A stretch of 64,000 nt of DNA from positions 195,403,960 through 195,467,959 of the forward strand of contig OU015492.1 in the NCBI GenBank assembly GCA_907164885.2. The letters run 5' to 3'. The notes beneath the pieces were generated by a model that had not been told where the DNA came from, did not search any database, and saw only the letters and a program-made list of their open reading frames with translations. This document shows, piece by piece, positions 22,265 to 33,724 of this stretch (the stretch's first letter is position 1; each line of letters starts with the position of its first letter). The position numbers and the translations under genes are program-made. This DNA comes from Dolomedes plantarius. Lineage: Eukaryota > Arthropoda > Arachnida > Araneae > Dolomedidae.

Positions 22265-22743
22265 TCTATACTTATATATAAAGAGACAGCGATTTTGTAC
22301 GTGGAGGGTAATCTTCAGAACCACTGTACCTATTTGAAAAATTCTTTCACTGTTTGAAAGGTACATTATTCCAGATGGACATAGGCTATATATTATGTAT
22401 ATCTGATCAGTAGAAATAAAGTTAGGGGCTTGATCCTAACAATCTCCATTGTTTCCGCTACTGTCTTCTACCGCTTTTTGTTCCGAAGATTTCAAGGATC
22501 CTTATCGTGGTGCTATCGCGGTGGGCTTCTGTTCTGACGCTAGCGTTTCAAACCTAGCTGTTCTCCGGCACACCTTTTTATTTTAAAAAATTTATTTTAA
22601 TTATTAACTAACACAAAATTAATTTAAGTTATTATTTAGGTTATTATTAAGGTAAAAAAAGATTTACAATTTATTGGCTATCAACTGGAAATTTATTGGT
22701 ATAATATTTTGTTCAACCCGGACAAAGTCGGGACGGGCCGCTA
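22265..22743 (+). mobile_element. Non-autonomous Helitron-type element, copy 2
   Basis: Matches 4566-5045 from end to end. It starts TCTATACTTATATATAAAGA after A and ends CCCGGACAAAGTCGGG, ACGGGCCG and CTAT. The internal tRNA-like part (about 22480-22575) is eroded at its B-box. The ORF at 22184-22366 straddles its border and is meaningless. Confidence 0.78.
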
Positions 22744-25574
22744 TTTTAAATAAATAAATATAGTCGGTGTTTAAAGAACATTTTAAAGGAAGTGTCGTTT
22801 AATCTTACGTTAAAGGAAAATTAATCTATAATAAATTGATTATATAATAAAGGAAAATTAATCTATAATCTTTCGTTAAATGAAAAAATTCATTTTGAAT
22901 AGACAAAATCAATTTTAGAATGTTTATATATTTTATGAATTTTTTTTTTGTAGTACATGCATCTTTGAATTATTCCCCTATTGGAGGTAAATTAAATTCA
23001 TTGAGACGAAAGACCGCAATCCATTCTTCCATTCTTGAAAAATTTGGTAGTGGTGCCATCTAGTAGAGGATTAACAAACTGTGCTCTCTCGCGCTTTTAA
23101 AATCACATATACAACGTCTAAGAAGCAATACATAACAATATTTGCAACAATATTGGACTCATACAGTGAATTTTTAATTCCGGTGTTTTAGTTCATTAAG
23201 GTAGATTATGAAATCATGAATGTTTCCTTCTTTGTAGCCGGTTTTTTTTTCAGCTGGTGAAACTTACTGAAAAAGGTATAGTTTACTAAACGTTGTGAAA
23301 TTGTTTTTTGGCTACATAATTAAATGCATTAGGAATAGCAGTATAATTTTGACGCATATTTTTCAGCAGAAAATGGCAAAATAAAGTTAATTTGAACCGT
23401 CATCATATACATATAAATTTTTTATCTGTAGAACCTCGTTTAAAGAAAAAAAAGTGTTATTTTGAGTTCAAAGTTTACATTTTCCAAGAAGCATATTTGA
23501 TTTTAAAAGCATATTAACACTTAAAAATTTCTGATGTCCCAGATGTTACATTTAGAGGGATTCATAATATCAAAAAGGTGATTTTCTATAATATTTCAAG
23601 TTTGGCACGGTAAGTTATTTAATCCTTTGGCCAGTAATCTCTCCAACAATTTCATTCTTGTTCCTGTATGGTCAGCATTATTTTTAAACCAATCGAATTA
23701 CATTTATTTTAGACCATGATACGTATATTGAGATGTACGTATGATACGTATCAATGTATAAACATTGATTACATCGTAGTAATAATACATGATATCAAAC
23801 TTTCAATAAAATGTCTTAAAAACCTCATAGGTTTCTAAGTTGCTAAAAATAATTCAGACACTTAAAATGCTACTTTAAGGATATTGAAATCACAATATTA
23901 GGTTCTTTCAGGTCACGGTAATTCTTTATACTCCATCAAATTGATCCCTACCAGTTAATGTTGTTTTTCTAACATATATTATTCAAAACGAAATCAGTTA
24001 CACAGGGTTGCTACTGACAGAATATTTTATTTAACAAATTATAAACATTTTAACCATCGAAATTTAAGAAATCATTTCTCATAAAAAATGTTATTAATTC
24101 CTTTTCTCTAATTTTAGTGTATTAGAAATTTATCCATATCGGGTACTCAAAAGATAGTAATCGGGGAAACTTTGCTATTCCTTTTGACAATTTTTTGAGC
24201 ATTACATTAAAATACGTTTCATTAGTTAAATTTTAGTAACAATAAGTTTTTTGTCGCATAGTACTCTTTTGCAAGTGTCATTCACATCTTTTGGATTAAG
24301 ATATTGTCATTTCAGTTTTATTCCCTTTTATCGAGTCACAGATATAAAATCATTGAAAAAATACTTCAGAATACAAGACATACTGAATAATACTTCAGTC
24401 ATGTTATCGCAATCCTGCTCAGAAATCACTTTCTTGGATGATTTCAAAATTACTCTATTTTGTGAATCACGAAATTCAAATTAATTTTCAATTACCTGTA
24501 TATGTTGTTTTTCCTTTGATACTTTATTACGTGGTGAAGCAAAAAGTTAAAGCGGAATATTTTCATTTTATTATTTTATTTTAAATGTTTACAACGATAC
24601 TTTATGTCCTGTGATTTGCTGCATACAGGATTTTCTCTGTAATGCTGCCAATTATCTTCACTGGTATCTAAAAGATAAAAATAAAGGATTGCTCAATCAG
24701 TCTAATTAAATTCAGAGTTTAATAACATCCACTAACATCAACATTAATAGCTCCAGAAACATAATTTAAAAAAAAAAGTTATAGTTTTAATTACAAACAG
24801 TTGCGAATAGCATAAAAGAATTTAATATTTGTATGCTTTCTGATTTGTCTTTATGAGATAATAGGCTTTAAAGGAGATGTTAAAATAAATTAATGATCAA
24901 GTAAAAAAACTGCATTTCATTTTACAACAAAAAATAATAATAATTGAATTCTACATATTTCATACTATATATATATTTATAAATGTTTATATCACTTAAA
25001 GGAAAAAGTAACTATTACATAAACGGGAGACCACTATCAGGATGCCTCTAGAGGATATTTAAGTCTCATTTGTGTTAACTATTTGATGTTAAAGTGATTG
25101 ATATTAGGATTATTTGAGTCGGATAAACGAGGTTTTACTGTATATAGATATCGGCTGAATCTTACCTTGATAATGTATTGAGAGTAGCATGTAGCATGTA
25201 TAAACTTTACTTATCTAAAATACTCAAAAATTTGTCTCAACATAAAAAGTCACACTCATTTGTAAAATTTAACGTTTGAATACATTAAACTTTTGAGTTT
25301 TAGTTTTTAAGTTATTATATTTTAAGGTATAGTGTACTAGTACGTTGAGGCCCGCGTAATGTAGCAAACATGCATGTAACGTACAAAATGTTAACATGTA
25401 ACGTACATGCGGTCCGCGAGAAAAAAAAATGGTTAAGTATGGCTGGGTTAGATTATATATTTCAAAATATCAGTAAATTTAAATTTAGTCACCATCATTT
25501 GCTAAGCCATCTCAGTTTTGGGTAGTCAGTAGAAAGGAAAATTCTAAATTGTTGAATTTGGAGCGATAATTATT
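22744..25574. other. AT-rich sequence of 2.8 kb, nothing recognised
   Basis: No repeat, RNA or domain-bearing frame was found. The longest frame (24251-24484) is unremarkable. GGTGGTGCCATCT-like text at 23048 recurs near 35208, a minor shared fragment. Confidence 0.4.
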
Positions 25575-27110
25575 TATGAATAGCCACATCATAATAATGT
25601 GGAGGATAGGAGTTTTAATTTTTCTTTTCCCAGAAATGTCATTAGAATTTTGAACTGCTGTCATTCATCTGTTTGAGTATTCATTCACTCACCTTAGCTT
25701 CCCCCTTCTATAATTCCAAGATCTGAGTATAAATATAATTATTTACTCGTATGTATAGCCACATCATAATATTTTGGAGGATAGGAGTTTTTAATTTTTC
25801 GTTTCCAAGGTGACATGAAAGTATTTCTGTATATGAAATGCTATTAAAAATTTGAGCTGCTGTCATTCTTTTACTTGAGTATTCATTCACTCACCTCAGC
25901 TTCTCCCTTCTATCATTCCGAGATCTGAGAATATATATAATTATTTATGTATAGCCAGATCATAAAATTGTGGAGAATAGGAGTTTTAATTTTTCGTTTT
26001 CCAAGGTGACATTAAGATATTTCTGTACATGAAATGTCATTAGTATTTTGAACTGCTGTCGTTCATCTGTTATTCACTCACCTTATCTTCTCCCTTTTAT
26101 CATTCCAATATCTGAGTATAAGTATAATTATTTATGCATAGCCACATCATAATATTGTGGAGGATAGGAGTTTTTAATTCTTCGTTTTCCAGAAATGTCA
26201 TTAGTATTTTGAACTGTTGTCATTTTTCTTCTGGAGTATTCATTCACTCACCCTAGCTTCTCTCTTTTATCATTACATGATCTGAGTATAAATATAACCT
26301 TTTATGTATAGCCCCATAATAATATTGTGGAGGATAGGAATCTTTAGTTTTTCATTTTCTAAGGTGACATGAAGGTATTTCTGTTCATGAAATGCTATTA
26401 CCACTGTGAACTGCTGTCATTCTTTTGCTTGAGTATTCATTCACTCACCCTAGCTTCTATCTTTTATCCTTCAATGATCTGAGTATAAGCATAACCTTTT
26501 ATGTATAGCCCCATAATAATATTGTGGAGGATAGGGATCTTTAGTTTTTCATTTTCTAAGGTGAAGTATAATATTGTGGAGGATAGGAATCTTTAGTTTT
26601 TCATTTTCTAAGGTGACATGAAGGTATTTCTGTTCATGAAATACTATTAGCATTGTGAACTGCTGTCATTCTTCTGCTTGAGTATTCATTCACTCACCCT
26701 AGCTTCTCCCTTTAATCATTACATGATCTGAGTATAAATATAGCCTTTTATGTATAGCCCCAGTTTTTCGTTTTCCAAGGTGACATGACGGTATTTCTGT
26801 ACACGAAATGCTATTAGCATTGTGAACTGCTGTCATTCTTCTGCTTGAGTATTCATTCACTCACTTTACCTTCTCCCTTCCATCATTTCGAGATCTGAGT
26901 ATAAATATAACCTTTTATGTATAGCCCCATAATAATATTGTGGAGGATAGGAATTTTTAGTTTTTCGTTTTCCAAGGTGACATGAAGGTATTTCTGTACA
27001 TGAAATGCTATTAGCATTGTGAACTGCTGTCATTCTTCTGCTTGAGTATTCATTCACTCACCTTACCTTCTCCCTTCCATCATTCCGAGATCTCAGTATA
27101 AATATAATAA
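25575..27110. repeat. Degenerate tandem array, about nine units of 170-195 bp
   Basis: Units begin with a form of TATAGCCACATCATAATATT. Starts are near 25577, 25755, 25948, 26139, 26309, 26503, 26571 (partial), 26752 (partial) and 26920. Each continues with TTGTGGAGGATAGGA, TTTTTCGTTTTCCAAGGTGA, GAACTGCTGTCATTC and GTATTCATTCACTCACC. Divergence and internal deletions are frequent. Minus-strand frames starting MNEYSS at 25708-25890 and 26866-27057 are copies of the same unit. Confidence 0.92.
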
Positions 27111-28540
27111 ATTGCCTTCCATTGTCCGGATTAAGAACCCGGACACTTAAGAGTCTACTTTTCATCTCGGTTTCGAATACAGTGGTACATGACGACGCCA
27201 TAATACACGGGCAGTTGAATAATTTGTTTTGTTTGAGTACCGAATGAAAAACTCGGCACAAAACTTAATAAGGTACATTTTCAACAAATCATTTTTCCCC
27301 AGCAAAAAAAAAAAAAAAGGAAAAAAAAAGAAAAAAAGCGCTGGAGGGCTCTTTAAAAATTTAATATGCGAATGACTGAAATTACTAAGCAGGAGCAATT
27401 CCAAGAAGACAAAGAGAGAAAAAAAGAGGTTTTCTTTAGTTTTTTATTCATTAAAGCCACCACTTGGAAACTAAAGGAAAAAACTACTCCTTTTTTTTTC
27501 GTTTCTTCCCACCACTCCCGGCGGTTGAGAATTTTTTTCAGAAGTTTTTTTTTTTAAACAATTGTTATTTTTGTACGTAGGCAAAGCGCCCTCATTATAA
27601 CGGGAGAGGAAGGTTCATTAAGAGCAAGTCCGCGCCAAAAGAAGATGATGAAAAAACAAAATAGAAACAAAAAAATGGAGCTAGAAGAGTGGCGTAATGA
27701 AAAAAGAGGAGCCCCCTCTACCGTGGAGACTTGAGATATTGCGTCTTCGCTCTAGACTCCGTAATTATGGCTGATCATATTAATGAAAGCCTCTGCATCG
27801 TTGCTTTTTTTTATACTTTTTTCGGGTGTTTTTTTCACCATCTTTACCTGTTAGGTTCCTCCCCTGTTTTCTTTATTTTTTTAAAGGCAGCGTTTTTTTG
27901 CATGGACCCTCTACCCATTATTATTTTATCTTTAATTTCCTCGGCTGCCTGGAGGCACTGGTATTCAGGCTTGATGAAGAGGCAAAAAAAAAAAAAAAGA
28001 AGTTAAAAAAAATTGCTTCCAAAGAGTAACGGGCTACAAGAGGGAGGGGGAAGGGGAGGAGAGAAAATGGCGGACATGGTAGGGAAAAAAAATGGTCCTC
28101 TGGCGCGAGGATTATTATATGCATATTAAAAAATAAGGTCGTGTGGAAAAATTATGGATGGGACTTAGTGAATGCAAGCCTGGTAGGATTTTTTTCCTTA
28201 ATTTTAAACTAAGTAGAGCGTTCATAAGGACACTTTTGCGCAGAGATAAGACTTTGCGCTATTGCGATACTACTGTAATGCCCCTGTTTCAGACTGCTAT
28301 TCAAATTTTTAATTGTACTTAAAGAATTTTCATTAAACAGTGCTGCCATACAAGACTGACTTTTAGTATAGTAAGATGCTGTAGAATGATTTTACGTTAT
28401 TAATATTGGCCGATGGTCATTCGAGGGGTTGAAGAAAATGGCACAGGGATTCGTGTCTTAGCACATAAGTCTTAAGACTAACATGTGTTTGAAGAAGTTG
28501 AGAGAAAGAGTAATTAACTTTTCTGAATTTTTTGTTATGG
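27111..28540. other. Unique sequence with homopolymer tracts
   Basis: A-, T- and G-rich runs are common (27306-27336, 27490-27555, 27984-27998). 27570-28080 is slightly GC-richer and non-repetitive. Several overlapping small frames on both strands carry no domain. Regulatory content is possible but not shown. Confidence 0.35.
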
Positions 28541-28544
28541 TCCA

Positions 28545-28740
28545 AATGAAATTCTGATCAGTCAGTCATTTTTTATAGCTCTATTCTGTATGCTGTCGTG
28601 TTGTTGTGTTTCCTGAATCAAATACAATTCGTCAGAATATCCAAATGAAATTATGATCAGTCAATCATTTTTTGAGCTCTATTCTGTATGCTGTCGTGTT
28701 GTTGTGTTTCAAGAATCAAATACTATTCTTCAGAATATAC
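28545..28740. repeat. Tandem duplication of about 98 bp
   Basis: CCAAATGAAATTCTGATCAG through GCTGTCGTGTTGTTGTGTTT to the CGTCAGAATAT motif occurs at about 28541 and repeats at about 28639. Confidence 0.9.
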
Positions 28741-28840
28741 AAATAACTAAGTTAAAATCTCAGGACGCCTCTTCTAACGAAACTACCACGTTTTATTAAT
28801 GTAGGATTACTTTTCGTTGATTACCTTTTTTGTATGTATA

Positions 28841-29681
28841 CAGAGGCTGTTCACACATTTTTTAGACGATGTATATTGTATTCACAAAACTAAATTACAT
28901 AAAATTCTTGTGTTTTAAATGTTCTATTTGACATCCCTTATTCTGAACTATCTTTCGACACCGCAATTTCCAGGATAATAATGCCTTTTGAAGTGTCAGA
29001 AGAGGTATTCTATCCCATTCCTCCTGAACAGCTTTCCAGAGTCCTGTAAGGGTTTTGGGACGACGTTTGGATAATGCAGATTTTAAAAGTCCGAAAGCAC
29101 AAAAATCCATAGGTGATACATCGGGAGATTTAGTAGGGATATCAGTGAAGGGTATGGCCTCGATACCAGTTTTTGTTCCATTTCTTTTAGGAAATTTACA
29201 GTGGATTTTGATGTATGACTGCTAGCTTTGTTTTGATGGAGTCTCACAGATTGATGGCACTGACTAGGAGGATTTTCTTTTAACATTAAACAACGTACCT
29301 TTGCAATAGTCGAAGATGTCCGTTTTTTACTTGGATACTTGTTTGGAATTTTTGTCCCACTTGAGGCTCCAATTTGACGTTTTTTTTCCTTTCTTGTTGA
29401 CGATATTACCTATCGACGCTTTAGATATCACAAAACCATGACTCTCACATCGTTTTTGGATAACGGAGTATGTATATTTCTCTTCGGAAAGAGCATAAAT
29501 GTAGCCTTCGAACCACTGCTTTGTTAAAAACGCCATTTTGAATAAAAACAAAACTTTCAAGCCGCAGATGATAATTTTGACCTTTTAAAACATAGTACAA
29601 TTGCAATTATATCTTTTGCAGCAAGCGGTTTTTTATTACCGCTTACCAAAATCGTCTAAAAAAATGTGCGAACAGGCTCTG
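28841..29681 (-). mobile_element. Internally deleted DD41D-type mariner relic
   Basis: Inverted ends: CAGAGGCTGTTCACACATTT at 28841 and the complement of CAGAGCCTGTTCGCACATTT ending at 29681. TA stands on both sides (28839-28840 and 29682-29683), the Tc1/mariner target. The length of 841 bp is far below a full element. Confidence 0.9.
28895..29536 (-). pseudogene. DD41D mariner-like transposase remnant
   Basis: From the Met at 29536 the minus strand encodes an N-terminal helix-turn-helix-like part (MAFLTKQWFEGYIYALSEEK, then SHGFVISKASIGNIV). After one frame change it continues with KVRCLMLKENPPSQ, then jumps to VRLHQNKASSHTSKSTVNFL. The segment that should hold the first catalytic Asp is missing. 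The second Asp is replaced by Asn (HQN in place of the usual HQD). Another shift in a run of A near 29178 leads to SPDVSPMDFCAFGLLKSALS; counted through that shift, the Asn and the last Asp are 41 residues apart. The end (KIVQNKGCQIEHL) is as in this group. Three independent lesions make it inactive. Confidence 0.85.
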
Positions 29682-29940
29682 TATATGTATGTATGTGTTA
29701 AGTATATAAGTATCTATATATATATGTACGTATGTATATATATATACATATATGTATGTCAAAATTTTGACACATTTTGGTACTTTTCTGTTTAACTGTT
29801 TACTCCTTGTCCAAGCGATACACACTGGGTTTGGCGCGCTGCCAAAATTATAATTCGCGAGGTACGGACGAACGGTTTTAGCGTCTGCAATTTTGCTTTC
29901 CGGAGGACCGTTATGGAGGAATGTAATCCTGCGTTAAAAA

Positions 29941-30815
29941 TAGAATTGCTAAGACTTAAAAAAACTACGGGAACTTCACCCACACAGGAAAGATAACTAT
30001 TGCAAAAAAAGGAATTACCATACTTAGAACTCATGGACTGAAGTTGCGCATATGAGGAGCTCATAACTAAAGCGTTAAAGACTATTTTTTTATTTCGCTG
30101 CACTAGAAAAGTGTCTATATAAATTTACAACCCAAACCATAGAAGTTACATTATTTCCTGTTGTGAACTGGGCTGGTTTAAAATTGTTAATTAACATTGA
30201 ATACATTAAGGAAATTTCGCTTTTGGGATTCCGTTGTCTTCAGTGAATCTGACGGCAAAATTATTCTAAAGAACCTATAACGAGATCGAAAACTAGATCA
30301 CAGCTTTATGGCACGATGCTAGTGATATTATAATTTTCATATTATTGAGAAAGCTTGCATTTTAGAAAAAAATAAACCCTGGTGATTTTAAGACTAACAT
30401 AGTCATTATTTCTTTAGTCTGTGTCAAAATTTTTTAAAAGTTTCTAATTTCCTTAACATTTAACTCAAAGAAATACTCTATAAATCCCATGTCTATTGTC
30501 TTCTGAAAGGCTATTCTAGACAAACTTTTCTACGGAAAACCATACGATCTCCATAGCATCGTACGATGGTAAACTAAAGAATAAGGAATCATACCAAAAT
30601 ACATCATAGCGTCTAAAAGATATCACAATGATTAAAATACAGCATCAGGGTAAATTACAAATAGTTTCCAGAAGAGGTAAATTGAAATCTTTAGAGCAAT
30701 ATAATACTTTAGAGCAATCTTATAGTATATTCAGTGGATTTAAGTTGCAAATTATGATGAACAGTTACTGACATCAGTACTTACTCTCATCTCCATGTTG
30801 ATCAGTTGGTAATAT
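29941..30815. other. AT-rich sequence, nothing recognised
   Basis: A minus-strand frame at 29792-30103 overlaps repeat X and is not a gene. Confidence 0.4.
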
Positions 30816-31063
30816 GAAGGCCTTATTTGAATAGTGGGCCAACTCCATTTTTGTTCATTTTGAGATACAGAGCCTTAAAGTCTAATGAGTGCTGAGAAAT
30901 GACTGCTGAAGTCTGATTTGTAATGCCCTCTGTTGGCAGCAGAAATAAGCTTGAGGTGAACCAGTTTTAAAATAAGATAGAAATGACTTGCATATGCATG
31001 AAAGTGAGGCTAACTCCCTTTTTTTAAAAAGTGGAGTTGGACCACTATTCAAATAAGGCCTTC
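30816..31063. mobile_element. MITE, 248 bp, with about 40-bp inverted ends
   Basis: Left end GAAGGCCTTATTTGAATAGT, then GGGCCAACTCCATTTTT. The right end is its complement with two or three mismatches (AAAAAGTGGAGTTGGACCAC, TATTCAAATAAGGCCTTC). Flanks TAATAT and AAATAT could be a 6-bp duplication with one change. The interior has no coding capacity. Superfamily not assigned. Confidence 0.8.
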
Positions 31064-31809
31064 AAATATCTGTCTCGAGGTTTGGAAACGCGATTTTGAC
31101 GCTTATAGTTTTAAGGGCTTAAAGAAATGGTTGCCTGTCAGAGGGCTGTGTTTACAAACCTAGATGTTTTTTTAAATCGATTCACGATTTCTAAGATGTT
31201 GTGTTCGATTCAGGGACTGGCCATTGTTCGTTTTACTTTAAGGCAGAGAAGATTAACATTGTGGGATGTTAGAGGTATGTTCAAAGCAATATCGCTCAAA
31301 TTTGAGGTTTACGATAAACGTGTACAGCCTCGTGAGTCTCCCTTTTTACGGGGTGGAACATAAGGTTTTAACAGCCTTATATAGTAATTCAGAGGTTAAA
31401 CTATTAGTCCAGATGGTGGATTCGATTGTTTCCCTGACAACAGTTTGCTTTCTATGGGAGAAAAATGTATGAATGAGTGATGTTGAGAGATGGGGTCCAT
31501 ACATATTTTAAAGTCGTACTTTTATTGATTACTTGATTAGAGGAAAAAATTGCTATATTTTAATTAGAATAATTACATAAATATACACTATATGCGGTGA
31601 GTTGAAAGAAAACAAAATTGTTTAACTAGTTATTTGCTAACTGCCAGGGGAATTCTGCGAGAAATAATGGCCTAAAATATGTAAGCAGAACACTTATTTT
31701 ACTTCATTATAGACATTAAGGGAGACTTTTTAAAATATGAAAATCAACAAATAACTTGGAAGTACTCTGGATCCATTAAAGGAAACAACAACATATAAAA
31801 ACATATAAA
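31064..31809. other. Unique sequence, no gene recognised
   Basis: Plus-strand frames at 31127-31363 and 31266-31472 overlap in different phases and show no domain. ACATATAAA-type repeats at 31790-31810 are the left target site of the retroposon that follows. Confidence 0.4.
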
Positions 31810-32072
31810 ACTGTGTCTAGGCCGGATATAGGCACATTAAATCCGTAGACAGGTAAATCCCTCTATGTAGGTCAGTGAGGGTGGAAGAGGGTACGATCCC
31901 CCCAGATGTTGCCCCTGGGAGGTGCTTGGTCAAAATTGAGGTGACAACTAACTAACACGGACTCCGACCGTTGTGGTGCTAATTAAACTGGAACCGCACA
32001 CTTCAGCCCGAAGCTTATATGGACCTGATCTAGAACATCCAACTAGGAAACGACATAAGAAACAACAACAAC
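31810..32072 (+). mobile_element. SINE-like retroposon with 12-bp target duplication
   Basis: AAAACATATAAA flanks both ends (31798-31809 and 32073-32084). The body starts ACTGTGTCTAGGCCGGATAT and has a B-box-like GGTACGATCCC near 31892-31902, with TAGGTCAGTGAGGG upstream as a possible A-box. The end is an (AAC)n tail. These are hallmarks of a LINE-mobilised short element. It is unrelated to the SINE at 17937. The tRNA origin is tentative because box spacing is short. Confidence 0.75.
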
Positions 32073-32084
32073 AAAACATATAAA

Positions 32085-32195
32085 CAAATCTTTGACTATC
32101 AAGTTCACACTCTGTAACTTCTTATCGAAAGTTAACTGACCGCCGTGTGGCACAAAATCTTTACAATTCTAGTATTTTTGGTTTTTTTTTAAATT
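32085..32195. other. Short spacer
   Basis: Ends with AATT, the left target site of the next MITE. Confidence 0.4.
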
Positions 32196-32556
32196 CTGTG
32201 GCATTATGGCAGATGTTGATATGTCACTTTATCATGTTTTCGGCAAATTCAAAAAGTAACTTTTGTTGTGAAATATAAAATCGCTCAATTAAGTCTTTCA
32301 ATCAAAATATTCTTTATATAATACTCATATTCAACCCCAAGCACAGGGCTAATCTTCAATGAACATTTTCTTTTTGGGGCGAAGTATAAGTTCTTTTATA
32401 CATAACAGCAATTGCCAATCCGAATAACTTAGTATTATTTCATAATTCCACTATCAGATTTTGCCACATAAACGAACCAATTTCAAGTGTGACATATCAA
32501 CTTAAAGCATAAAATTGAATTTTTCGGACATATCAACATCTGCCATAACGCCACAG
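32196..32556 (+). mobile_element. MITE family M1, copy 1 (361 bp)
   Basis: Inverted ends CTGTGGCATTATGGCAGATG plus TTGATATGTC, 29 of 30 matched at the right end. AATT flanks both sides (32192-32195 and 32557-32560). The interior is AT-rich and non-coding. A second copy is at 41263-41644 in opposite orientation, flanked by ATTT on both sides, so a 4-bp target duplication is consistent in both. The superfamily is uncertain. Confidence 0.85.
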
Positions 32557-32561
32557 AATTA

Positions 32562-32752
32562 AGGCCTGTTCACATAGGAGTCCGTTGCGTTGCGTTGCGT
32601 TAAGGAAAAGATGACGTTGAGACGAAAATAAACCAATCTAGGGCCTCCAAACGATTAGCAATGAAATTTTTAACGTCTATGATTGGTTTATTTTCCTCTC
32701 AATATCATCTTTTCCTTAACGCAACGCAACGGACTCCTATGTGAACAGGCCC
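32562..32752 (-). mobile_element. Harbinger-like fold-back MITE, copy 1 (191 bp)
   Basis: Inverted ends of more than 70 bp (GGCCTGTTCACATAGGAGTC, GTTGCGTT repeats, AAGGAAAAGATGA, AATAAACCAATC) with a short loop, so the transcript would fold into one long hairpin. TTA flanks both ends (32559-32561 and 32753-32755), as expected for PIF/Harbinger (TWA). It is inserted within the right target site of MITE M1. The loop is inverted relative to the copy at 55710. Confidence 0.9.
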
Positions 32753-32755
32753 TTA

Positions 32756-33720
32756 ATCTTCTTTCTACGGAACTCACCAGCGTTCCTGCTCAGATCTGCG
32801 TCTTCGGGTCTTAGTAACTAAGTCCCTAAGGTCTTAGTAACTAAGCTCTGGTGACTCTAATTTCCTGCACTCACTTCAGACTTCTAAAATTCAGATTATC
32901 AACTTTGTTCCCGAGCTCACATGACGACTGTTTGTAGTCCATAGAGTAAAAATCATTGTCTAGAATAGCACGTGAAAGACGAATTAAATCCTTCAGCGGG
33001 CGCGCCTGTGTACAAAGTGCAACATTTTCATAATTTTGAATGGTCTGTTTTTACATGTAAGGTTTTAATGTTCTATGCAGTGCTAATTTATAGCTACACC
33101 CCTTATAATGCAGGTCTGTTTTTTTTTACCCCTATATTCCTTTCCATTCATTGTTAGTCGTGATTTTACCGTGGTAAACCAACGATTGTAATGGATTACA
33201 ATACGACAAAAGTAGGAGTTGATGTAGTCTATCAAATGTGCAGCTATTATACGGTACCTCTCATATTACGAAAATGGACAATCTCATTTTTTTTTTTAGG
33301 TTTTGGGGCATAATAGGAATCCATTCACAAGTTGTCCTTAGATCCAACAAACCGGACAGTTTTGAAATAAGGCGATTGTATCTGCATTCGTTGGCCTTTA
33401 ATTATAAATATATCTCACTATTATCAACATTTTATATCTTGTCATAAAACTCATAACCATTATTTTCAATTTCAAAAGAAAAAGCTTATTACAAAAGGAA
33501 TAATCAAGGTTGAAAGAGACGTTGCACTTTGTGCCACGTGCGCCTGCCGGTGTTCCCAAAAATTGGCACTCCCACTGAAGGGTCAAAGGTCTTAAAGAAA
33601 TGGTTGTGGAATACCTAACATAGTTTGCTAAAGGGTCACACGAACTACAAAAAAATTCAGTCTGTCTCTTTATCCTTAAATTCAAGACAAAAAGGAAAAA
33701 AATGAACAATATTTGATATG
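32756..33720. other. Unique sequence, no gene recognised
   Basis: Small frames at 32972-33157, 33238-33447 and 33398-33709 have no domain. Confidence 0.4.
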
Positions 33721-33724
33721 TTTA

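Larger units (their letters stand above)
28768..29940 (-). repeat. Dispersed repeat family X, copy 2, split by a DD41D element
   Basis: 28768-28838 (TCTAACGAAACTACC, ATTAATGTAGGATTAC) and 29684-29940 (TTGGTACTTTTCTGTTTAAC, TTTGCTTTCCGGAGGACCGT, GTAATCCTGCGTTAAAA) are the two halves of one X copy, in reverse orientation to 18137-18357. The mariner relic lies between them. Confidence 0.78.

Noticed and set aside
27731..28124. Hydrophobic frames resembling a small membrane protein
   Set aside because: Caused by T-rich and A-rich homopolymers; overlapping frames in three phases and no conservation signal.
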